The position numbers were made by a program, and so were the translations under genes. A stretch of 49,086 nt of DNA, from contig CAMRTM010000007.1 in NCBI GenBank assembly GCA_947053645.1, forward strand, positions 1 to 49,086, read 5' to 3'. Of this stretch, positions 43,847-49,086 are shown piece by piece (positions within the stretch are counted from its first letter, which is position 1; the number at the start of each line of letters is the position of its first letter). The notes below the pieces were generated by a model. It was not told the DNA's origin. It ran no database searches and was given only the letters and a program-made list of their open reading frames with translations. This DNA comes from an uncultured Bacillota bacterium (GTDB lineage: Bacteria; Bacillota; Clostridia; Christensenellales; UBA1242).

Positions 43847-44386
43847 ATGAAAGGGTTGTATAGCATAACTATCATGACACTTGTGGCAATTATGTTGTCA
43901 TTTTTAATTTATTGTGTGAATGGCTACTTTTATCCAATGCGGTATGTAGAGGAGATTGATTCTATAAGCCAGAGATATGATTTAAAAGCATCTCTGGTCG
44001 CTTCGATTGTAAATGTAGAGAGTGGGTATAACCCAAATCGCACATCAAACAAAGGTGCAAAAGGGCTTATGCAACTTATGCCGTCTACTGCCCAGTGGCT
44101 TTGCGAAAATTTAAAGATAGAATATGACGAAGAAAGATTGTATGAACCCGAGTATAATTTAAACTTAGGCTGTTATTACTTAAAGTCGCTACTAAATAAA
44201 TTTACAAATGTAGACTCTGCTATTTGTGCATATAATGCAGGGCCAACTAATGTAAATAACTGGCTGAAAAATAGTGAATATTCTAAGGATGGGCAGGTGC
44301 TACAAAAAATACCCTTTGAAGAAACTGAAAATTATATCGTTAAGGTTAATAAAAATCTTAAATATTATAGCCGAAAATATAAATAA
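43847..44386 (+). CDS. Lytic transglycosylase, SLT domain
   Basis: 179 residues. Signal-anchor (5-24), then the goose-lysozyme-like SLT domain: catalytic Glu58 in VNVESGYNP, SNKGAKGLMQLMPSTAQW, NLGCYYLKSLL, CAYNAGPTNVNNW. It cleaves peptidoglycan glycan strands outside the membrane. No Shine-Dalgarno; a sporulation-type -10 is 6 nt upstream, so it may act in engulfment or spore cortex. Confidence 0.93.
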   Translation: MKGLYSITIMTLVAIMLSFLIYCVNGYFYPMRYVEEIDSISQRYDLKASLVASIVNVESGYNPNRTSNKGAKGLMQLMPSTAQWLCENLKIEYDEERLYEPEYNLNLGCYYLKSLLNKFTNVDSAICAYNAGPTNVNNWLKNSEYSKDGQVLQKIPFEETENYIVKVNKNLKYYSRKYK

Positions 44387-44412
44387 AAGGTGCATAATGC
44401 ACTCCAAAAAAT

Positions 44413-44442
44413 TTGACAAACCGCTTGTAATTATGTTAATTT
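44413..44442 (+). promoter_or_regulatory. Possible SigA promoter of lysS
   Basis: TTGACA (44413-44418), 18 bp, TAATTT (44437-44442). Confidence 0.4.
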
Positions 44443-44460
44443 AAAACAAGAGGTTATATT

Positions 44461-45927
44461 ATGGCAGATTTACAATATTTATCTACAGAACTAGATGTAA
44501 GAAAACAAAAAATCCAAGATTTAAAGGGTATGGGTGAAATTCCATATAAGGCGAAATTTGACCGCACATGTACAATCCGTGAGGCGCGCGAAAAACTTGG
44601 CGAGCATGTTAAGATATGTGGTCGCGTTGTTTTCAAACGCGTTATGGGTAAATTCGGCTTTATGCAGATACGCGATATTGAAGATAAAATTCAAATATCG
44701 GTGGGTAGGAACGAACTTGATGAAGAGGCATATACTTTTTATAAAAAATATGTAGATATAGCCGACTTTGTTGGCGTCGAAGGCGAGGTCTATACCACCC
44801 AAACAGGCGAAGTTACAGTAAAGGCGGAGAAGGTAACACTTCTTTCAAAGACAATGCGTCCACTTCCAGAAAAGTTCCATGGTCTTACCGATACTGAGGC
44901 AAAATATCGTCAACGCTACCTTGATTTAATTTCCAATGAAGAGGCAAGGGCGGTATTTATTGGAAGAAGTAAACTTCTTGCTTTTATTCGAAGATACCTT
45001 GGCGAAAATGGATTTATGGAGGTTGAAACTCCAATTCTTCAAAACGCAGTGTGCGGGGCAAGTGCAAAACCATTCTTCACACATCATAATGCGCTTGATA
45101 TTGATTTGAACTTAAGAATAGCACCAGAAACCTACTTAAAACAATGTATTGCAGGTGGGTTTGATAGGGTATTTGAAGTTGCAAAATGCTTCAGAAATGA
45201 GGGGATGGACACGCAACACCTTCAAGAGTTCACACAAGTTGAATGGTATGCGTCTTACTGGGATTTTGAAGAAAATATTAAATTCTTCCAAGGTTTTTTA
45301 AAGAATCTGTTAATCGAACTTACTGGCAAGACCACCATTGAAAAAGACGGCGTAGTTTTGGATTTCGGCAAAGAAAACTTAGATAGAATAAATTATGTAG
45401 AAACTATGCGTGAAATATTAGGCTTTGATTTTCTTGCTTGTACTGACCCAGTAGAACTTAAAAAGAACATTGTTGCCAAAGGGCTTTTCTCTATGGGCGA
45501 ACTTGAAGACTATAAGTCAGTAAGCCAGATTATAGACTTTGTGTATAAGAAGAAGATTCGTGAGAAAATTGTTCAGCCTACAATACTTTATAACTATCCT
45601 GCATCTTTAATTCCACTTGCTCGCCGTAATGATGAAGATGAAAGAATTATCGATGTTTTCCAAGTTGTTGTTATGGGTACCGAATTATGTAAGGCATATT
45701 CAGAACTTGTAAATCCGCTTCAACAACGCGAGGCATTCGAGAAACAACTTGAAGCGAAGAAGCAGGGCGATGATGAAACTATGGATCTTGACGAAGGCTT
45801 TATGCTTGCCATGGAGCATGGTATGCCACCAATAAGTGGACTTGGATGCGGACTTGATAGACTTTTAATGCTTATCTACAATCAGCAATCAGTAAGAGAT
45901 GTAGTTCTCTTCCCAATCATGAGGTAA
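44461..45927 (+). CDS. lysS: Lysine-tRNA ligase, class II
   Basis: 488 residues, AGAGG upstream. N-terminal OB-fold (ICGRVVFKRVMGKFGFMQIR), class II motif 1 (KLLAFIRRYLGENGFMEVET), motif 2 (FRNEGMDTQHLQEFTQVEWY), motif 3 (GLGCGLDRLLML). Charges tRNA-Lys in the cytoplasm. nth follows 3 bp after the stop. Confidence 0.97.
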   Translation: MADLQYLSTELDVRKQKIQDLKGMGEIPYKAKFDRTCTIREAREKLGEHVKICGRVVFKRVMGKFGFMQIRDIEDKIQISVGRNELDEEAYTFYKKYVDIADFVGVEGEVYTTQTGEVTVKAEKVTLLSKTMRPLPEKFHGLTDTEAKYRQRYLDLISNEEARAVFIGRSKLLAFIRRYLGENGFMEVETPILQNAVCGASAKPFFTHHNALDIDLNLRIAPETYLKQCIAGGFDRVFEVAKCFRNEGMDTQHLQEFTQVEWYASYWDFEENIKFFQGFLKNLLIELTGKTTIEKDGVVLDFGKENLDRINYVETMREILGFDFLACTDPVELKKNIVAKGLFSMGELEDYKSVSQIIDFVYKKKIREKIVQPTILYNYPASLIPLARRNDEDERIIDVFQVVVMGTELCKAYSELVNPLQQREAFEKQLEAKKQGDDETMDLDEGFMLAMEHGMPPISGLGCGLDRLLMLIYNQQSVRDVVLFPIMR

Positions 45928-45930
45928 ATA

Positions 45931-46548
45931 TTGAAAGCGGAAGAAATGAAAGGGGAGTTTGATAAACTCTTCCCTTCGCCAAAATGTGAATTAAATTATC
46001 GAAGCCCTTACGAACTTCTGGTGGCGGTGATTTTGTCGGCGCAATGTACAGATAAGCGTGTGAATATAGTCACCGAGGGATTGTTTAAAGAATATAACAC
46101 TCCAGAAAAAATATTGACACTTACTCAAGAAGAACTAGAAGAAAAGATACATTCCTGTGGCTTTTATCACAATAAGGCGAAAAGTATTTTGAATATGAGT
46201 AGGGCACTTGTGGAAAAATATAATGGACGAGTCCCTGATACTCTAGAAGATTTACAAACCCTTGCTGGCGTGGGAAGAAAAACGGCAAATGTGGTGTATA
46301 GTGAGGCTTTTGGCGGGGATGCACTGGCAGTAGATACCCATGTACTGAGGGTGTCAAATAGGTTAGGACTTGCCAATACTGAAAATCCAACTAAATGCGA
46401 ACTTGCCCTTATGAAATATTTTCCAAAACACTTTTGGAGCGAACTTCATCTTCAAATGGTGCATTTTGGTAGATATAAATGCAAAAGTCAAAATCCAGAT
46501 TGCGAAGACTGTCCATTTGTGAAGGCGTGTCAATACAATAAAAAATAA
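45931..46548 (+). CDS. nth: Endonuclease III (DNA glycosylase/AP lyase)
   Basis: 205 residues from a TTG start with GAGGT at the end of lysS; ATG 45946 is an alternative. Helix-hairpin-helix LAGVGRKTANVV with catalytic K117, and catalytic D135 in VDTHVLR. 4Fe-4S ligands C184, C191, C194, C200. Repairs oxidised pyrimidines. Likely cotranscribed with lysS and obg. Confidence 0.95.
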   Translation: MKAEEMKGEFDKLFPSPKCELNYRSPYELLVAVILSAQCTDKRVNIVTEGLFKEYNTPEKILTLTQEELEEKIHSCGFYHNKAKSILNMSRALVEKYNGRVPDTLEDLQTLAGVGRKTANVVYSEAFGGDALAVDTHVLRVSNRLGLANTENPTKCELALMKYFPKHFWSELHLQMVHFGRYKCKSQNPDCEDCPFVKACQYNKK

Positions 46549-46561
46549 GGAGTGAATTTAT

Positions 46562-47830
46562 TTGTTTTTAGATAGAGTCAAAATTTCAATTAAAGCAGGA
46601 AATGGCGGTAATGGCGCAATATCTTTCCTCCGCACTAAACTGGTTGCAAATGGCGGGCCAGATGGTGGAGAGGGTGGAAAGGGTGGCGACATAGTTTTTG
46701 TTGCAACTCGTAATATGAATACTTTGTATAGTTTTCGCTTTAAAAAGAAGTTTGTAGCGGGAGATGGCTTAAATGGTGCAAAAAAACTTCAAACTGGAGC
46801 GAGCGGAAACGATGAGGTAATACAAGTACCTTGCGGTACTGTAATTATAGACGCTAAAACAGATAAGATTATTGCAGACTTGTATGAAGATGGTATGAAA
46901 TTTGTTGCTCTCAAAGGTGGTAATGGCGGGCATGGTAATGCTTACTATAAATCCTCGATAAAACAGGCACCACATTATTCTCAGACAGGAGAAATTACTC
47001 AACTTCGCGAAGTAATACTAGAACTTAAAACAATAGCCGATGTAGGACTTGTAGGTTTTCCAAATGTAGGAAAATCAACACTACTTTCTTGTATATCGAA
47101 TGCAAATCCTAAGATAGCCAACTATCCATTTACTACATTATATCCAAATCTTGGCGTGTGTGAAGTAAAGGGGCAAACCTTCGTTGTTGCTGACATCCCG
47201 GGGTTAATTGAAGGCGCAAGCGAGGGACAGGGCTTAGGGCATTATTTCCTTAAGCATGTAGAGCGTGTAAGACTGATAATTCATCTTATTGATGTTTCCG
47301 AGAGCGATGGGCGAAATTTCTTAGAGGATTATGATAAAATTAATAATGAACTTAAAAAATATAGTGAAAAACTTACAAAGGTAGAGCAAATCGTTGTCCT
47401 TTCAAAAACTGACCTAGTTGATAAAGGCACTATTGATACTCGTCGAAAGGCCTTTGAAAAACGGACGGGTATTAAACCGCTGGAAATTTCTGGTGCAACC
47501 TATGAAGGGATTGAAAAATTAAAATTAACTGTCCTAGAAAAATTATCCCAAATTCCAAAAAGTGAACCAATTGAAATTGAAGAGCATAACTTTGATAAAA
47601 AAGATAATTCTTCAATAGTGATCACTAGAGAGGATGACGGAACCTTTGTAGTCAGCGGCGGAAAAATAGATAGTTTTATAAGGGGAGTTGTGCTTGATGA
47701 TACAAGGTCGTTTGCATATTTCCAAGCAAGATTGCAGGAAATGGGAATAATCGATATGCTCAAAGCCCGAGGGCTTAAAAATGGTGATAGCGTAAGAATA
47801 AAAGATATAACCTTTGAATACATGGTTTAA
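46562..47830 (+). CDS. obg: Obg-family GTPase (ObgE/CgtA)
   Basis: 422 residues from a TTG start with AAGGAG upstream. Gly-rich Obg domain (1-158: GNGGNGAISFLR, GGPDGGEGGKGGD), G domain with GFPNVGKS (165-172), DIPG (211-214), SKTD (281-284), and a C-terminal OCT domain found in Firmicute Obg. Required for 50S maturation; in Bacillus also for sporulation onset. A 3'-end element follows directly, then the yhbY leader. Confidence 0.96.
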   Translation: MFLDRVKISIKAGNGGNGAISFLRTKLVANGGPDGGEGGKGGDIVFVATRNMNTLYSFRFKKKFVAGDGLNGAKKLQTGASGNDEVIQVPCGTVIIDAKTDKIIADLYEDGMKFVALKGGNGGHGNAYYKSSIKQAPHYSQTGEITQLREVILELKTIADVGLVGFPNVGKSTLLSCISNANPKIANYPFTTLYPNLGVCEVKGQTFVVADIPGLIEGASEGQGLGHYFLKHVERVRLIIHLIDVSESDGRNFLEDYDKINNELKKYSEKLTKVEQIVVLSKTDLVDKGTIDTRRKAFEKRTGIKPLEISGATYEGIEKLKLTVLEKLSQIPKSEPIEIEEHNFDKKDNSSIVITREDDGTFVVSGGKIDSFIRGVVLDDTRSFAYFQARLQEMGIIDMLKARGLKNGDSVRIKDITFEYMV

Positions 47831-47831
47831 T

Positions 47832-47874
47832 CAATATATAGTGGCTATTATGCATGCATACTAGTGATATATTG
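47832..47874. repeat. 3'-end element after obg
   Basis: Starts 2 nt after the obg stop. Outer arms CAATATAT/ATATATTG around a TATGCATGCATA centre; close to the copy at 25368. Confidence 0.6.
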
Positions 47875-47883
47875 TGAAAAAAT

Positions 47884-48048
47884 CGGACTGGCGAATTTCA
47901 AAGTAACAGGGCTATGCCCGCTCTTGAAATTCAGAAGGACCCCTTACGGAGGGAGATTGGGACGGGGAACCGTCGAGATAGCGAGTTAGGCTTGTTTTCA
48001 AAAGCCGTGTCCGCGTCTATCGAGATGGTGCCTCCCCAGGAAAGGAGG
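47884..48048 (+). ncRNA. Structured leader RNA of yhbY (candidate riboswitch or r-leader)
   Basis: Visible stems: GAATTTCAA (47893-47901)/TTGAAATTC (47924-47932) enclosing GGGC-TAT-GCCC; GACGG-GGAA-CCGTC (47961-47974); GATAGCG (47977-47983) with CGTCTATC (48014-48021) enclosing GGCTT/AAGCC. Finally CCTCC (48031-48035) can pair with the Shine-Dalgarno GGAGG (48044-48048). A second GGAGGGAG (47948-47955) can compete for CCTCC. I do not recognise a known riboswitch class. Confidence 0.6.
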
Positions 48049-48053
48049 TAAAA

Positions 48054-48350
48054 ATGCTAACAACAAAACAACGCGCGCATTTACGAGGGCTTGGCAATGC
48101 TCTTGATCCTGTAATGCAAATAGGTAAAGAGGGTTTGACTGAAAACTCATATGAGGCAATTAATGCACTACTTGAAGCGCGAGAACTTATAAAAATAAAG
48201 GTGCTTAAAAATAGCGATCTGCGCGCAAGAGAGGTCTGCCAAATGGTATGTGAAAAACTAGAGTCCCAGCCAGTGCAGGTTATTGGTGCTAATTTTATAA
48301 TTTACCGCACTTCTTCTAAGAAAGATTTTAAACATATTGAATTGATTTAA
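48054..48350 (+). CDS. yhbY: YhbY family RNA-binding protein (CRM domain)
   Basis: 98 residues, GGAGG upstream within the structured leader. CRM fold: [39 protein letters not shown], and the C-terminal [11 protein letters not shown]. Associates with pre-50S ribosomal subunits. Position after obg is common in Firmicutes; the long structured leader between them is not something I recall. Confidence 0.95.
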   Translation: MLTTKQRAHLRGLGNALDPVMQIGKEGLTENSYEAINALLEARELIKIKVLKNSDLRAREVCQMVCEKLESQPVQVIGANFIIYRTSSKKDFKHIELI

Positions 48351-49086
48351 TTATAGCACTTCGTTAGGCATTTCATCGCTCTTAGTTGAATAGCAAATCA
48401 GTGCGAAAACGAGCAATATAGAACTTACAATGCAATAATATAGATTGATTCTTACAAAGAAACTTGATAAAAGTAAAATAAAGGCAGAAAGTAAATAGCC
48501 TTTGGCTTTATCTTTACTAAATGCAAATTTAATAATTTCTTTAAAGGTGCGAGCCTTGTCTTTTTTATATTCAAATGATATTTCTGGAAAAAAATCAAAT
48601 TCTTTGTACAGAGCTTTGTAGGATGAATATTTATCTAACAAAAGAATTTGCATGTCAAAATTGTTTGCAAAATTAATGGTGTCGGGTGATATCTCTCCGC
48701 AAATAATAATTACTTTAGAAGGTTTTTCTTTTTTTACTATATTTGTGATTTTAATAATGTCGTCATTAGTAAGTTGGGAAAATTTTAGACAAGGGAAAAT
48801 TATGCTTTTTATTTTTTCACTGTTATTAATTAAAATATATTTACTTTTTTTCTCCACTGACGGGTATCTAGTTTTGGCAAGGGTATAGAAAAAATTAAGA
48901 TTTTCTCCCTTTGTTGCAAGTGATAAAAAGATATTTTCGGCCTCTTCTTTTTCTTTTATTTTTAAATTTGAAGCACTATTTTTCTTGTTTGATAGGAAAC
49001 GAAGAAATAGGTATATTAGTCCGCTTGTTACTGCACTGATTAGAAGGCAAATCCAGAGTGAACGAATGAAATATCTTGTCCAAATA
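48351..49086 (-). CDS. Membrane protein of unknown function (5' end outside window)
   Basis: The frame stays open to the window edge with no stop, so the true start is beyond 49086; at least 245 residues. N-terminal part has a hydrophobic helix (FIRSLWICLLISAVTSGLIY). A soluble domain follows (SKVIIICGEISPDTINFANN, then MQILLLDKYSSYKALY), resembling a small nucleotide-binding-like alpha/beta fold. Two more membrane helices (~LLSAFILLLSSFF and YCIVSSILLVFALICY) end the protein. A GTG at 48857 is not a convincing start. Convergent with yhbY, with no gap and no visible terminator between them. No family recognised. Confidence 0.6.
   Translation of the reverse strand, partial: IWTRYFIRSLWICLLISAVTSGLIYLFLRFLSNKKNSASNLKIKEKEEAENIFLSLATKGENLNFFYTLAKTRYPSVEKKSKYILINNSEKIKSIIFPCLKFSQLTNDDIIKITNIVKKEKPSKVIIICGEISPDTINFANNFDMQILLLDKYSSYKALYKEFDFFPEISFEYKKDKARTFKEIIKFAFSKDKAKGYLLSAFILLLSSFFVRINLYYCIVSSILLVFALICYSTKSDEMPNEVL

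Noticed and set aside
47884-48048. ZTP (pfl) riboswitch or T-box upstream of yhbY
   Set aside because: Only the ACTGGCG start resembles ZTP, and the downstream CCxxGGGAGCG/CCGCCTGGGCA core is missing. No T-box AGGGTGGNACCGCG sequence.
48351-48857. Complete 168-residue gene starting at a GTG
   Set aside because: The frame continues without a stop to the window edge and includes another membrane helix, so the gene is longer and truncated.

Overview
The window is a low-GC, gene-dense chromosome segment from a spore-forming member of the Firmicutes, most likely an uncultured Clostridia lineage. The evidence is gpr next to rpsT, ytfJ/gerW with its DUF2953 partner, the complete spoIIAA-spoIIAB-sigF operon, spoVAC/D/E, yunB, a BclA-like collagen protein with a Cys-rich partner, and the dnaG-sigA pair. 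Most genes have strong AGGAGG-type ribosome binding sites; dnaG, nth and obg use TTG starts. There is no phage, integrase, transposase or CRISPR array.

Layout. 1-4.2 kb: 3' end of clpC, long-form hpf, two small hypotheticals on the minus strand, rpsT and gpr. 4.4-7.3 kb: a large secreted repeat protein whose reading frame crosses a run of nine G. 7.3-12.2 kb: a run of overlapping genes (DUF2953, gerW, D-Ala-D-Ala carboxypeptidase, rluB, FAD oxidoreductase, plsC); the oxidoreductase carries intergenic-type repeats in frame. 12.2-14.3 kb: repeat arrays around an orphan gene and a four-S1-domain protein, then tRNA-Thr(CGT). 14.4-17.2 kb: an AT-rich accessory patch of unknown genes plus a Nudix hydrolase. 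17.2-18.9 kb: spore-surface pair. 19-26.6 kb: an unknown protein, an epimerase/EFR1 ferredoxin pair, an MBOAT/AlgJ-like O-acetylation pair, a DNA glycosylase and cmk. 26.7-28.3 kb: an SDR and DegV. 28.5-29.5 kb: a six-tRNA cluster with structured spacers. 29.7-31.2 kb: spoIIA operon. 31.2-38.2 kb: orphan WG-like protein and lipoproteins interleaved with spoVAC, spoVAD-spoVAE and yunB. 38.4-42 kb: dnaG-sigA-zinc ribbon protein. 42.3-44.4 kb: cysteine desulfurase opposite DUF3343 and a lytic transglycosylase. 44.5-49.1 kb: lysS-nth-obg, a structured leader plus yhbY, and a partial membrane protein.

The most unusual signal is a set of four 9-bp G/C homopolymers. Three fill the spacer between a perfect -35 (TTGACA) and a perfect -10 (TATAAT), with spacers of 15, 15 and 16 bp. 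They drive three otherwise unrelated orphan genes, one of them a lipoprotein gene lying inside the spoVA cluster. The fourth lies just after the signal peptide of the large surface protein, where either a +1 or a -1 slip meets a stop codon within a few codons. Together they look like an undescribed phase-variation network.

Other structure not explained by genes: (i) REP-like hairpin repeats at six loci, with compensatory changes in the terminal stem, including an in-frame insertion in an enzyme; (ii) two copies of a ~130-nt element just upstream of tRNA-Phe and tRNA-Thr, with covarying stems; (iii) a ~165-nt structured leader of yhbY with a possible Shine-Dalgarno-sequestering stem; (iv) a ~40-bp element found mainly directly after stop codons; (v) 5'-UTR hairpins abutting the Shine-Dalgarno of both spore-surface genes. 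All functional statements rest on reading motifs by eye; no database search was run.
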